A stretch of DNA of 64,000 nt from Chloroflexota bacterium (GCA_021325635.1 JAJPGV010000016.1:124001-188000), one strand, 5' to 3'; counted from the stretch's first letter, positions 8,992 through 18,045 are shown. The notes: generated by a model from the sequence alone, not told the origin. Program-made: numbers and translations.

Positions 8992-10272
8992 ATGGGCGCT
9001 TGGAATCGCAGCTACGAACAGCGTGTCGAGCGAGAGCTCGTCGCCGGAAAATCACGCGGCGTGCCGGAGGCTCCTGCCGGCGGCACGCAGGGGCACGACT
9101 CGGGCGGCGGGGCGGGCGGCCGGGACCTCCGTCCGCAGATCCCTCCACTCGGCCTGCGGGAGTACTGGTACGTGGCCCTGCCAGCGTCGAAACTCGGCAA
9201 GAAGCCGCTGTACTGGAAGATGCTCGGCGACGAGATGGTCTTCTTCCGCGACGAGTCCGGAGAGGTCGTAGCCCTGAGCGACGTGTGTCCGCATCGCGGA
9301 GCCAGCCTCAGCGGCGGCAGCTGCTTCTATCGCGGCTTCCTGTCGTGCGCCTATCACGGCGCCACGTTCAATGGTGAGGGAGAGTGCGTGGCCTTCATCT
9401 GCGAGGGGCCGGACTCCAAGGCGGCCGGCCAGCTTCGAGCGCGCACCTACCCCACAAAGACGATTCGCGGCTGGGTGTTCGTGTGGATGGGCCAGGGCGA
9501 GCCCGCGCCGATCGAGGAGGATGTGCCGCCCGAGTTCTTCGAGCAGGACCTCCAGATCCACGGCTCATACACCTACTGGCCCATGAACTGGATGCTGGCC
9601 ATCGAAAATCACAGCGACTCCCACAACGCCTTCTACGTTCATCGCAATTCCATCCAGCAGCTGACTTCCAACAGGGCCGGCCGGAACCGGACTCCGCTGG
9701 CTCCGCATGGCAAGATCGTGAACGGGCGAGGCCTCATCGCCATGCACTCCAACCAGGACTACTACGCCAAGGACGGCAAGGTGCCGTACCAGATGTATTA
9801 CCCGGGAGTGAAGGGCGTCTGGCCGCTGCACCGCTGGCGGCTGCTCTGGATCTGGTTCTTCGACCTCTTTCGCAGAGGCGGCTATGCGCACTTCAAGAAG
9901 TACGAGGAGTGGGGCCTGGGCCATCACCTGCCGTGCATCGTGCGAGCCGGCGGCGGCAGTACGCGCTACGCCGTTCCCGTAGAGGCCAACAAATGCCGCA
10001 TCTTCTACTTCTACACCTCCAGCGCGCGAAGCTGGCTCGGACGCCTGTACGCCAGGATCCGCTTCCGCCTCGTGCGCGAGCCGATGGTCTACCACTTCAG
10101 CGGGCAGGACAACGATGCTGCCACGCCCTGCCGCTACTGGTCGCCGGAATACCTGCTGCCAACCGACGCCCAGGTGGTGCTGCTGCGCAAGCTGGTGGTG
10201 GAGCAGTCTCGTGACGCCCTCCGAAACCGTGAGGTGGACGTCGATACGGTCCGTTTTCGGACGGCAGGATAG
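8992..10272 (+). CDS. Rieske oxygenase alpha subunit
   Basis: 426 residues from the ATG that follows GAGGAG by about seven bases. A longer frame opens at 8926 but lacks a ribosome site. The Rieske [2Fe-2S] motif CPHRG...CAYHG lies at about residues 100-125, and the catalytic mononuclear iron site reads DSHNAFYVH (Asp, His, His). It would hydroxylate an aromatic ring with O2 and electrons from a reductase. There is no beta subunit, ferredoxin or reductase gene nearby, as in the homotrimeric single-component group. The SDR gene 13 bases downstream resembles cis-dihydrodiol dehydrogenases, which suggests dioxygenation. Confidence 0.92.
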   Translation: MGAWNRSYEQRVERELVAGKSRGVPEAPAGGTQGHDSGGGAGGRDLRPQIPPLGLREYWYVALPASKLGKKPLYWKMLGDEMVFFRDESGEVVALSDVCPHRGASLSGGSCFYRGFLSCAYHGATFNGEGECVAFICEGPDSKAAGQLRARTYPTKTIRGWVFVWMGQGEPAPIEEDVPPEFFEQDLQIHGSYTYWPMNWMLAIENHSDSHNAFYVHRNSIQQLTSNRAGRNRTPLAPHGKIVNGRGLIAMHSNQDYYAKDGKVPYQMYYPGVKGVWPLHRWRLLWIWFFDLFRRGGYAHFKKYEEWGLGHHLPCIVRAGGGSTRYAVPVEANKCRIFYFYTSSARSWLGRLYARIRFRLVREPMVYHFSGQDNDAATPCRYWSPEYLLPTDAQVVLLRKLVVEQSRDALRNREVDVDTVRFRTAG

Positions 10273-10285
10273 AGAGGAGCACGCA

Positions 10286-11092
10286 ATGGGCTGGCTGGAC
10301 GGCAAGGTCGCACTCATCACCGGGGGCGGGTCCGGTATCGGCCGCGGCACGGTCGGGGCGTTCGTCAACGAGGGAGCGCGGGTGGCCGTGCTGGAATTCT
10401 CGCCCGCGAAGGCGGCCGGGCTGCGGTCCGAGCTCGGCGCAGCCGTCCACGTCGTCGAGGGCGACGCCACGCTGCTGGCGGACAACGAGCGCGCCGTCGA
10501 GGAGACGGTCGGCGCCTTCGGCAAGCTCGACGCGCTGATCACGTTCCCCGGCATCTTCGATGGCCAGATTCCGCTGCTCAATATGCCCGGCGACAAGCTG
10601 AGCGACGCCTTCGATGAGCTCTTCGCGGTGAACGTCAAAAGCGACGTGCTGAGCGCCAAGGCCGCTCTGCCCCATCTGCTGGAGAGCGGCGGGAACATCA
10701 TCTTCACGGTGTCCAACGCAGGCTTCTATCCCGACGGCGGAGGCTGCCTGTACACCGCGTCCAAGTTCGCCGTGCGTGGGCTGGTCACGCAGCTGGCCTA
10801 CGAGCTTGCGCCCAAGGTGCGGGTCAACGGGGTCTCGCCCGGAGGCACGCGGACGGAGATCCGAGGCGTGCGCAGCTTTGGCCTCGATGAGCCGATCTAC
10901 GCCCGCATGCCGCCCGACGTCCGCCTTGGCCAGTCCAACCCGCTGCAGCTCGAAGGCAAGCCCGAGGATCACGCCTGGGCCTACGTCTACCTGGCGTCCA
11001 ACGAACGTGCCCGCCTCGTCACCGGAACCATCTTGCCCACCGACGGCGGCCTCGGCGTGCGCGGCATGCGCAAGCCCGGAGGCCTGCTCTGA
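10286..11092 (+). CDS. SDR oxidoreductase, cis-dihydrodiol dehydrogenase-like
   Basis: 268 residues, ATG with AGAGAGGAG six bases upstream; the open frame extends further 5' inside the Rieske gene but that part is not coding. It has the NAD-binding TGGGSGIGRG, NAGFYPDGGGCLYTASK carrying the Tyr-x3-Lys catalytic pair, and a C-terminal DGGLGVRG. NAGFYP-GGG-LYTA and GGLGVRG are hallmarks I associate with the BphB/HcaB/NahB cis-dihydrodiol dehydrogenases, which rearomatise the product of Rieske dioxygenases to catechols. Its place directly behind a Rieske gene supports this. A generic SDR role is the alternative. Confidence 0.85.
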   Translation: MGWLDGKVALITGGGSGIGRGTVGAFVNEGARVAVLEFSPAKAAGLRSELGAAVHVVEGDATLLADNERAVEETVGAFGKLDALITFPGIFDGQIPLLNMPGDKLSDAFDELFAVNVKSDVLSAKAALPHLLESGGNIIFTVSNAGFYPDGGGCLYTASKFAVRGLVTQLAYELAPKVRVNGVSPGGTRTEIRGVRSFGLDEPIYARMPPDVRLGQSNPLQLEGKPEDHAWAYVYLASNERARLVTGTILPTDGGLGVRGMRKPGGLL

Positions 11093-11145
11093 GGGCACCC
11101 GGTCGGGTCTCCTGACTTCGAGACCCTGAGCCTTCAAGCTCCCCC

Positions 11146-11187
11146 GGCATCCTGGGAGCGCCGGGTTGCCGGCGCTCCCAGGATGCC
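11146..11187 (+). terminator. Perfect 19-bp hairpin after the SDR gene
   Basis: GGCATCCTGGGAGCGCCGG is followed by a four-base loop (GTTG) and its exact reverse complement. The outer flanks AGCCTTCAAG and CTTGGAAGGCT can extend the stem with one bulge. There is no U-tract, so it may be a factor-independent end, a processing site or an RNA-stability element rather than a classic terminator. It lies 54 bases after the SDR stop and about 110 bases before the next lipoprotein gene. Confidence 0.7.
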
Positions 11188-11298
11188 GCCCTTGGAAGGC
11201 TTCGACAACGACGCCCCCGCGGTTGCAAGTGGGCGGCGGGTGGAGTACCATGTGCGCCACTTCCCTGGTACTTCGCCAGCCGAGGAGGAAGCGGCACG

Positions 11299-12519
11299 AT
11301 GAGTCAGGTACCGGCTGAATCAGGCGTCGCGGCGGCGCGGAATCCGAGCCGCCGGCTGTTCCTCAAGAGCATCTCGTGGTGCGCGGGCGCGGTGCTGCTG
11401 TCGGCCTGCGCTCCCCGGCTCGCGGGCGGCAGTGCCGGCACTGCCAGGCCATCGGGCTCCGCGGCCGGCGGAGCTGCATGGAGCGCCGTCGTCGACGCGG
11501 CCCGGCAAGAAGGCGCTGTCAACGTGTACGGCGCGTTGGGCGCGGGCATGAGCAAGGACCTCCCTAACGCCTTCGAAAGCGCCTACCCCGGCATCAAGGT
11601 CAACGGCACCTATGCCCCCGCAGGCGACCTCATCTCCCGCATTCTGGCCGAGCGCAACGCCGGCAAGTTCCTGGTAGACGCGATCACCGGCCCCGCCACA
11701 CAGTCAGTCACATCGTTGAAGCCGGTCGGGGCCGTAGCCCCGCTCGAGCCGGCGCTGCTGCTGCCCGAAGTCACCGATCTGTCGGCCTGGTTGGACAAGC
11801 ACTGGTGGTGGATCGACAGCAGCGAGCCCAATACCACGCTGGCCTACCAGGGGTACGTGGGCACGACGGTATCCGGCAACACCAAGATGGTCGATCTCAG
11901 TCAATTCACCTCTTACTGGGACATCCTCGATCCCAAGTGGCACGGCAAGATCGTGTCGTACGACGTGCGCCGGCCGGGCCAGGGCGGGGTCCAGATGCGC
12001 TTCATCTATCGCAGCCCTGAGCTGGGCTCGCGATTCGTCGACCGGCTCTTTCGTGAGACGGGGATCGTGCTCTCGACCGATCATCGTCAGATGGTGGATT
12101 GGCTGGCCCAGGGCCGTTACCAGATCGGGCTGTGGGTCAGCTCGACCTATATCAAGGCGGCCAGCGACCAGGGACTGCCGGTCGCCGAGGTCCCAGGAGA
12201 CCAGCTCAAAGAGGGAGCGCCGCTGAGCGTGGGCGGCGGCACCATCAACCTGGCGGATTCTCCTCCGCACCCCAACGCCGCCCGCGTCTTCATCAACTGG
12301 CTGCTGACCAGGGAAGGCCAGACGCTGTGGCAGAAGGCCATCCAGCAGCCGTCCCTGCGGCTCGACGTTGCGCGGGAGGGGCTGGACCCAAACTCCGTCC
12401 CAAAGCCGGACAGGAAATATGTCTTCGGCGGCAGCGAGGACTTCATGCGCACCTCCACCGACGACATCGTCAACATCATCAACCGGGCACTCAAGGGAGA
12501 GCCAGCCGGAACCGGCTGA
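11299..12519 (+). CDS. Extracellular solute-binding lipoprotein (Fe3+-type fold)
   Basis: 406 residues; ATG with GAGGAGG upstream. The leader RRLFLKSISWCAGAVLL ends in the lipobox LSAC, so a Tat-like lipoprotein is predicted. The mature domain is the closest in-window relative of the protein at 3.9 kb: both share LPEVTDLSAWLDK, DPKW-GKIV, DxRQMVDWL-QGRYxIGLW and VPGDQ-KEG-PLS-GGGT. No transport partners are adjacent. A perfect hairpin overlaps its stop codon and precedes a tiny zinc-ribbon gene. The three paralogues probably recognise related ligands taken up by an unlinked ABC system, or act as sensors. Confidence 0.85.
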   Translation: MSQVPAESGVAAARNPSRRLFLKSISWCAGAVLLSACAPRLAGGSAGTARPSGSAAGGAAWSAVVDAARQEGAVNVYGALGAGMSKDLPNAFESAYPGIKVNGTYAPAGDLISRILAERNAGKFLVDAITGPATQSVTSLKPVGAVAPLEPALLLPEVTDLSAWLDKHWWWIDSSEPNTTLAYQGYVGTTVSGNTKMVDLSQFTSYWDILDPKWHGKIVSYDVRRPGQGGVQMRFIYRSPELGSRFVDRLFRETGIVLSTDHRQMVDWLAQGRYQIGLWVSSTYIKAASDQGLPVAEVPGDQLKEGAPLSVGGGTINLADSPPHPNAARVFINWLLTREGQTLWQKAIQQPSLRLDVAREGLDPNSVPKPDRKYVFGGSEDFMRTSTDDIVNIINRALKGEPAGTG

Positions 12520-12548
12520 TTGGTTTCCAAGGAAACCAATCAGCCGGT
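12511..12548 (+). terminator. Perfect 18-bp hairpin spanning the lipoprotein stop codon
   Basis: ACCGGCTGATTGGTTTCC, a two-base loop (AA), then its exact reverse complement. The stop codon of the solute-binding protein lies inside the left arm. There is no U-run. It sits 25 bases before the next start codon and could uncouple expression of the abundant lipoprotein from the downstream genes. Confidence 0.7.
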
Positions 12549-12573
12549 GAAGTTAGTCGAGGAGCAGCACCCG

Positions 12574-12738
12574 ATGGCCGATTTCGCGTACGTCCCCTGC
12601 CCCAACTGCAGGCGCGAGTTCATGGTAGGCGAAGAGTTTTTCCGCATCGCGGAGGCCTACTGCCAGTGTCCGTACTGCGCCTTCGAGTTCCGTGTGGGGG
12701 CAGCCGCGGAACAGCGCCCGCCGGTCAAGCCCGCCTGA
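12574..12738 (+). CDS. 54-residue zinc-ribbon protein
   Basis: The ATG follows GAGGAG by about nine bases. The frame is open further upstream through the hairpin, but that part is unlikely to be translated. The product has CPNC near residue 9 and CQCPYC near residue 34, two cysteine knuckles that should bind one zinc as a minimal rubredoxin-like ribbon. The flanks are acidic or basic without membrane segments. Such small ribbons can act in protein or RNA binding. It lies in line between the lipoprotein gene and the bicupin/UbiD pair. I do not recognise a named family. Confidence 0.7.
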   Translation: MADFAYVPCPNCRREFMVGEEFFRIAEAYCQCPYCAFEFRVGAAAEQRPPVKPA

Positions 12739-12825
12739 TGTACACTGGCGCGCAGCGCCTGCGCCCGGCCCCATTGAGGGCTTCGCCGGACGGCGCCAGG
12801 CCAGCCACGGATTAGGAGACGAACC

Positions 12826-13995
12826 TTGGCAACACCAAATGGCGATGGCCAGCAGTTTCAACGAGCGCTCACCCCGTACGAGACGTGGGTACGCAGCCAG
12901 GGCATCCCGATCGTCCGGGGCCACGGCGTTACCGACCTGGCAGAGCCCGAATTCGGACGGTGGGATCGCCTGGGCTGCGACGCCTATTTCATCCTGCTCG
13001 AGGGCATGACCGGGTTCACTGGTATGTACGTCGCCCAGATCGACCCCGGAGCAGCCACCAACCAGCAGCGCCACCTGTACGAGAAGACCATATACGTCCT
13101 GCAGGGAAGCGGCATTACGACGCTGGAGGATCCGCGCGGCAAAACGCACCAGTTCGAGTGGCAGGAGGGCAGCCTGTTCGCCATTCCGCTGAACACGCCC
13201 TACCGCCTGTTCGCCTCCGGCAGCCGCGTCCGCTACGTGGCGGTCACCACCGCGCCGGTCATCATCGATCTGTTCCACAACGACGAGTTCATCCACAACT
13301 GCCCCTTCAGCTTCACCGACCGCTTCAACGGCGAGCCCGATTTCTGGAGCAAGGACGTGCGCTACGAAGGCAGCGGCAACACCCTGCTGGGGCAGTTCAG
13401 CCGCCGCGGCTGGGAGACCAACTTCGTACCCGACGCCCGCTCCGTGCTGCCGGACAAAGTCGATCCCGAGAAGAAGAGCCTGCGCTTCATCCAATACGAG
13501 CTCACCGGCAACAGCCTGATCACCCACGAGTCCAAGTACCCTTCCGGCTCCTACATGCGGGCCCACTACCACAGCGGCGGCGCGATCCTGCTCATCCTCA
13601 GGTCGGAGGGCTACAGCATGATGTGGGACAAGGAGCTGGGAGACCGGCCTTTCGAAAGCGGCCATGGCGGCGACGTGGTCAAGATCGATTGGAAGCCGGG
13701 CAGCGTGTTCAGTCCTCCCACGGGCTGGTTCCACCAGCATTTCAACGTCGGGGCGGAGGACGCGCTGCAGCTGGCCTTTCGCTATGGCAGCCGAAGATTT
13801 CCATTCGGCATCTGGCACGCCGTGGGCGCCAGAGACGTTGACGGTGAGGTCGGCACCATGCGCATGCGCGGCGACGGCGGCGCGGTCATCGACTACTCGC
13901 AGGAGGATCCCCACATTCGGCAGCTGTTCAATGAGCGGCTGCGACAGAACGGTATACACGCCTGGACCGGCAGTCCGGCGCTGTCCGGGCGTTGA
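12826..13995 (+). CDS. Bicupin protein, possible ring-cleaving dioxygenase
   Basis: 389 residues starting at TTG with AGGAGA upstream. Two cupin barrels are visible. The first (about residues 60-150) has KTIYVLQGSG and GSLFAIPLNTPYRLF but no HxH pair. The second (about 240-330) has RAHYHSGGAILLIL and PTGWFHQHFN, so the histidines needed to bind one metal lie in the C-terminal domain. The two-barrel layout resembles gentisate or 1-hydroxy-2-naphthoate dioxygenases, but the substrate is inference. The next UbiD gene overlaps its stop by three bases, so the two are translationally coupled. A paralogue lies at 24.3-25.5 kb. Confidence 0.82.
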   Translation: MATPNGDGQQFQRALTPYETWVRSQGIPIVRGHGVTDLAEPEFGRWDRLGCDAYFILLEGMTGFTGMYVAQIDPGAATNQQRHLYEKTIYVLQGSGITTLEDPRGKTHQFEWQEGSLFAIPLNTPYRLFASGSRVRYVAVTTAPVIIDLFHNDEFIHNCPFSFTDRFNGEPDFWSKDVRYEGSGNTLLGQFSRRGWETNFVPDARSVLPDKVDPEKKSLRFIQYELTGNSLITHESKYPSGSYMRAHYHSGGAILLILRSEGYSMMWDKELGDRPFESGHGGDVVKIDWKPGSVFSPPTGWFHQHFNVGAEDALQLAFRYGSRRFPFGIWHAVGARDVDGEVGTMRMRGDGGAVIDYSQEDPHIRQLFNERLRQNGIHAWTGSPALSGR

Positions 13996-15425
13996 TCGAC
14001 ACCGCGGGAGCGAGCGCCGGCCTTCGAGATTTCCTCGACCACTACGAGCGCGACTACCCAGCCGAGGTCATCCACGTCGAGCGGCCCCTGGAGGTCGACA
14101 GCTACGAGCTGACTGCGCTCATCACCAAACTGGAGGCTGCCAAGCAGTTCCCCGTGCTGCTCTTCCACAACCCGCTCGTCCATGGACAGCCGGCCGAGAT
14201 GCCCCTCATGACCTTCCTGTTCGCCAGCCGTCTGCGGCTGGCTCGGGCGCTGGGCAGCGACGTCCGCCGGGCAGGCATCGCCTGCTTCGAGCGAACTGAG
14301 CAGCGTTTGAAGCCAGTCGTCGTCGAACGCTCGCAGGCGCCTGTCAAGCAGCTGGTGACCCGCGGGCAGCAGGTCGACCTCCGCTGGCTGCCGGCGCCGA
14401 GACATCACCAGCAGGATCCCGGACGGTATATCACCGCCGGGTTCCTCCTGACGATGAACCGCGACACCCGCCTGGACAACTGTGCCATCCAACGCGGCTG
14501 GATCTCCGGCCGCGACGAGATCCGCGTCTTCATCGGCCGCAAGACTCACAACTGGTCGAACATGTGCCAGTACGAAGCAGCGGGCGAGGATACACCGGCG
14601 GCGTTCTGGGTGGGGCATCACCCACTGGCCGTGCTGGGCTGCCAGTCGCACGTCGGGCCCGAGGAAAGCCACTACGAGACCGGCGGCGGCGGCCTTGGCA
14701 GCCCGCTGCGGCTCGTGGCCTCCGAAACGTTCGGCGATAAGCTCCTGGTACCGGCGGACGCCGAGATCGTGATCGAAGGTTACCTGCCCCGCGGCCAGCG
14801 CAAGCCCGAGGGCCCGTTCGGCGAATACACCAGGTACGTCGGGCCGCAGCGCTTCAACCCGCTGTTGAAGGTCACGGCCGTGACGCGCCGGCGAGATGCC
14901 CTATGGGACGACTGCATGGTGGGCCACACGCACTGGATCAGCTCGCTGACCAGCGAGGGCGCCACCTTCCGCGCGCTGCACAAAGCCCTTCCGCAGGTCA
15001 CCGCCGTGTACCTGCCCCAATCGGGCTGCAACGCCAACCTGTACGTGCAGATCCGCAAGGCCCACGACGACGACGGCCGGATTGCGCTGGAAACTGCCAT
15101 GAAATCCCGGTTCGGCATCAAGCACATCTTCGTCTTCGATGAGGACGTGGACATCTTCGACGAGCGCGAGGTGCTGCGCGCCTTTGCCTGGCGCTTTCAA
15201 GCCGACAAGCAGGCGACTATCCTGTCGGGACTGCGCGGCTCGCCGCTGGATCCCACGTCCCCGGACGGCACCACGTCGAAGATGGGCTTCGACTGCACGA
15301 AGCCGCTGTCGATGCCCTTCCCGGAACGATTGTCCGTGCCGCCGGAAGTCCTGGAACAGACCGACCCCGCGGCCATGCTCGGCAGCGAGCGGCTGTCCGC
15401 CATCCCGGTCGAGCCCTGGGGTTGA
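13992..15425 (+). CDS. UbiD family decarboxylase
   Basis: 477 residues beginning at a TTG that overlaps the bicupin stop (TTGA). Family blocks are PVLLFHNPLVHG near residue 53, RDTRLDNCAIQRGWI, HPLAVLGCQS and PEGPFGEYTRYVGP at about 271-284, which holds the conserved glutamate. VFDEDVDIFDEREV is the C-terminal counterpart of the VDDDID stretch in the first UbiD protein. It would decarboxylate an aromatic acid using prenylated FMN. Coupling to the bicupin suggests that a decarboxylation product is then opened by the bicupin, or the reverse order. Sequence drift from the 1.6 kb paralogue is large, so the substrates probably differ. Confidence 0.9.
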   Translation: MIDTAGASAGLRDFLDHYERDYPAEVIHVERPLEVDSYELTALITKLEAAKQFPVLLFHNPLVHGQPAEMPLMTFLFASRLRLARALGSDVRRAGIACFERTEQRLKPVVVERSQAPVKQLVTRGQQVDLRWLPAPRHHQQDPGRYITAGFLLTMNRDTRLDNCAIQRGWISGRDEIRVFIGRKTHNWSNMCQYEAAGEDTPAAFWVGHHPLAVLGCQSHVGPEESHYETGGGGLGSPLRLVASETFGDKLLVPADAEIVIEGYLPRGQRKPEGPFGEYTRYVGPQRFNPLLKVTAVTRRRDALWDDCMVGHTHWISSLTSEGATFRALHKALPQVTAVYLPQSGCNANLYVQIRKAHDDDGRIALETAMKSRFGIKHIFVFDEDVDIFDEREVLRAFAWRFQADKQATILSGLRGSPLDPTSPDGTTSKMGFDCTKPLSMPFPERLSVPPEVLEQTDPAAMLGSERLSAIPVEPWG

Positions 15426-15437
15426 GCCCCAGAGCTC
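15411..15437. terminator. Hairpin between convergent UbiD and M24 genes
   Basis: CTGGGG, loop TTGAG, CCCCAG, extended by GAGC/GCTC across one mismatch. It covers the end of the UbiD gene and lies before the converging M24 gene end at 15450, so it could serve both directions. No U-run is present. Confidence 0.5.
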
Positions 15438-15449
15438 GGCCGCGATGAT

Positions 15450-16613
15450 TCAGCCGATGAAGCGCTCGTCGAAGGGGACGGCGGGGCTCAGACGCTCCGG
15501 CGCACCCTCACGAACGATGACGTCCTCCTCCAGCTTCACGGCCAGAGGGCTGCCTTCTTCTCCGAAGTAGCATTCGACCGCCACGATCTGGTTCTTCTCC
15601 AGCACGTCGTCCTCCGGCTTTCGCGGCTTGTCCACCTTGGGATGGCCGGAATGATTCATACCGATGCCGTGGATGATGCTGTAGTGGTAGAGTTGGGTCT
15701 GATACTTCTCGGGCGCTAGCGGCGACAGCTGCCGAACCTCCTCCAACGGACGGCCCGCCCGGACGACGTCTATCGACGCGAACAGGTAATCGTAGGCCTG
15801 CTTGTACAGGTCGCGCTGCTCCTGGGTAGGCCGATCCCCGACGAAGAACGTGCGCGACATATCGCCACGCAGTCCATGAATTCCCCGCCCGTGCAGGTCG
15901 ATGCCAACGAACTCGCCATCCACCACCGGGCGCTGGCTCGGCCAGCGGCGCCAGGGATTCATGTTCTCGCCGGCGCAAACGTTGAGCTGGGCGATGTCCT
16001 CGCCGCCGGCGTCGTACCAGGCAGAGACGACCACCGACGCCAGCTGATTCTCGGTGACACCGGGCCGCAGCGCCTGCCGAAAGGCAGTCATGGTGTGCGC
16101 GTACTGCTCGCCAATCGATCGGTAGATAGCCACCTCGTCGTCCGTCTTCACCGAGCGCGCACGCTCCAGGATCGTCTGAGCGTTCGTGATGCGAATGCCG
16201 GCGCCGGCCAGCGCAAGCACGGCCATGGGGTCGAGATGGTCTACCGCCATGAGCTGGCTCGCAGCGCCGTGCTCCGCCAGCAGCGCGTTGACCTTGCCGG
16301 CGAAGGTCGTCAGCGTCTCCTGGACGTCGCCCCGCTCGAGGTCGCCGGTGTTGTAATAGGCGCGCCGGCTGTTGGCGTGCTTCAGCTGCACGTAGCCGAG
16401 ATCCCGCGGGCGCACGAGGCCGATAGCCTCGCCCTGACCGGGGACGAACACGGCTCCGCCGGGAACGTAGGTGCCCAGGACGTACCTCACGTTTATGCCG
16501 TCGTACAGGTACATTGCGCCAATGTCCTGTCGCCGCATCTCCGCTTGGAGCCTTTCCAGGCGCTGGCTCTTGAGGCGTTGGTCGTCCCAGGTTTTCGGCA
16601 GTTCGGCAGGCAT
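15450..16613 (-). CDS. M24 family metallopeptidase (prolidase/creatinase fold)
   Basis: 387 residues from the ATG with GAGGAG nine bases upstream. The N-terminal creatinase-like domain (about 1-150) is followed by the pita-bread domain. The five expected metal ligands are visible: Asp in VGIDLHG, Asp in LRGDMSRTF, His in IIHGIGMNHSGH, Glu in VAVECYFGEEG and Glu in VKLEEDV. These enzymes cleave Xaa-Pro peptides or C-N bonds, as in creatinase or DMSP lyase-type relatives. Its place among aromatic-catabolism genes, and the presence of a second copy beside the other bicupin, suggest hydrolysis of a small amide or ureide rather than peptides; this is inference. Confidence 0.88.
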   Translation of the reverse strand: MPAELPKTWDDQRLKSQRLERLQAEMRRQDIGAMYLYDGINVRYVLGTYVPGGAVFVPGQGEAIGLVRPRDLGYVQLKHANSRRAYYNTGDLERGDVQETLTTFAGKVNALLAEHGAASQLMAVDHLDPMAVLALAGAGIRITNAQTILERARSVKTDDEVAIYRSIGEQYAHTMTAFRQALRPGVTENQLASVVVSAWYDAGGEDIAQLNVCAGENMNPWRRWPSQRPVVDGEFVGIDLHGRGIHGLRGDMSRTFFVGDRPTQEQRDLYKQAYDYLFASIDVVRAGRPLEEVRQLSPLAPEKYQTQLYHYSIIHGIGMNHSGHPKVDKPRKPEDDVLEKNQIVAVECYFGEEGSPLAVKLEEDVIVREGAPERLSPAVPFDERFIG

Positions 16614-16833
16614 GTTGCTACTCCTCGGTTGAGATTCGGCGCACAGCACGACGCAGCGCGTCCATGCCGCTCGGCCCCATCAGTGTAAACCGACTAAGCA
16701 GAACGCCGCCGCCGGATAGTGCCGCAAGCCGTCGCGATGATAGACTTCCTCAACATTTCAGCACGGCTGGCGCACCACGCCTTTGCAGCCCAGACGTGGT
16801 CTATGCCAAGCGCCCGCGGAGAGGGAAGCACCA

Positions 16834-18033
16834 TTGGCGACGGTAGACCTCAACGACATCATCCGAACCGGCCCCGGCACGCTGGCGGGCCGCTACCTGC
16901 GGCTCTTCTGGCAGCCCATCTATCGCAGCCGCGACCTGGCCCCCGGCCACGCCGTGGCCGTCCGGCTGATGGGCGAGGACTTCACCCTCTATCGCGGCGA
17001 GAGCGGGCAGGCGCAGCTGCTCGCCAGCCGCTGCGCCCACCGCGGCACGCTGCTATCCACCGGCTGGGTCGAGGGCGACTGCCTGCGCTGCTTCTATCAC
17101 GGTTGGCAGTACGACGCCGATGGCCAGTGCGTGGACCAGCCAGGCGAGGACCGGGGATTCGCCGCTAAGGTGCGGATCGCGAGCTATCCCACGCGTGAGT
17201 ACCTGGGACTCATCTTCGTGTACCTCGGCGAAGGCGACCCCCCGGAATTTCGGCGCTTTCCAGACTTCGAGGGACCGGGCGTGCTGGAGGCGGGCGAGCC
17301 CGAATACTGGCCCTGCAACTACTTCAACCGTCTGGACAATGCGCGGGACGGCGCGCACGTTCCCTGGACGCACAGCGAATCGCTGCGCCGCACGGGCGCC
17401 AGCCGGCCGGTTGGCGCCGCCTCTTCGCACGCCGAGGAAACCGAGTACGGTATCCGCTCCTGGAGCGAGCGCCAGGGCAAGCCATCCTATTACACCCATT
17501 TCCACATGCCGAACATCAATCAGAATCGCTCGTTCGCACGGGTGGAGGGTTCGCTCGAAGACGCGGCCACGCTATGGGTCGATCGCCTCTTCTGGCGCGT
17601 CCCGATCGACGACGAGAGCTGCGTCAGCTTCGTCGTGGACCTGGTGCCCCTGACCGGGGATGAGGGCGAGGCCTACCGCCAGCGCCGGCGGCAGACCGAG
17701 GAGTCGCAGCGGCTGCCGCTGCGCCAGATTGGCGACGACATCCTGGCGGGCAAGATGCGCATCAGCGACATCGGAGAGGACATCAGCATCTACAAGCTGT
17801 TCTGGATCGAAGACTACGTGGTCCAGGTCGGACAGGGCTCGGTGGCCGATCGCTCCCGCGAGCGCCTGGGGCGGGTGGACACCGGCGTGCTGCTGCTGCG
17901 CAAGCTGTGGCTGCGCGAGCTGAAGGCCTTGGCCGAAGACGAGCCGGTGAAGCAATGGCAAAGCGTTTCGGGCCGGGCCGACTCGGCCGCCACGCCGGCC
18001 GCGCGGGCAAGCGCCGCCGCGATGCCGTCCTAA
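16834..18033 (+). CDS. Rieske oxygenase alpha subunit
   Basis: 399 residues if started at TTG 16834, eight bases after GGAGAGGGA; an ATG at 16783 lacks a ribosome site. The Rieske motif CAHRG...CFYHGW lies at about residues 65-90, and the iron site appears as DGAHVPWTH (Asp, His, His). It is a clear paralogue of the oxygenase at 30.2 kb: FTLYRGESG, LSTGWVEGDCLRCFYHGW and YLGL-F-YLGEG are shared. The C-terminal half ends with KLWLRELKALAEDEPVKQW. It is probably a monooxygenase or demethylase of the single-component type. The promoter region is shared divergently with the M24 gene. Confidence 0.92.
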   Translation: MATVDLNDIIRTGPGTLAGRYLRLFWQPIYRSRDLAPGHAVAVRLMGEDFTLYRGESGQAQLLASRCAHRGTLLSTGWVEGDCLRCFYHGWQYDADGQCVDQPGEDRGFAAKVRIASYPTREYLGLIFVYLGEGDPPEFRRFPDFEGPGVLEAGEPEYWPCNYFNRLDNARDGAHVPWTHSESLRRTGASRPVGAASSHAEETEYGIRSWSERQGKPSYYTHFHMPNINQNRSFARVEGSLEDAATLWVDRLFWRVPIDDESCVSFVVDLVPLTGDEGEAYRQRRRQTEESQRLPLRQIGDDILAGKMRISDIGEDISIYKLFWIEDYVVQVGQGSVADRSRERLGRVDTGVLLLRKLWLRELKALAEDEPVKQWQSVSGRADSAATPAARASAAAMPS

Positions 18034-18045
18034 GAGCAGCTGTCC

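Noticed and set aside
12553-13959. 468-codon minus-strand frame opposite the first bicupin
   Set aside because: The plus strand encodes a bicupin with a paralogue at 24.3 kb; the minus frame has no homologous features and is a product of GC-rich codon bias.
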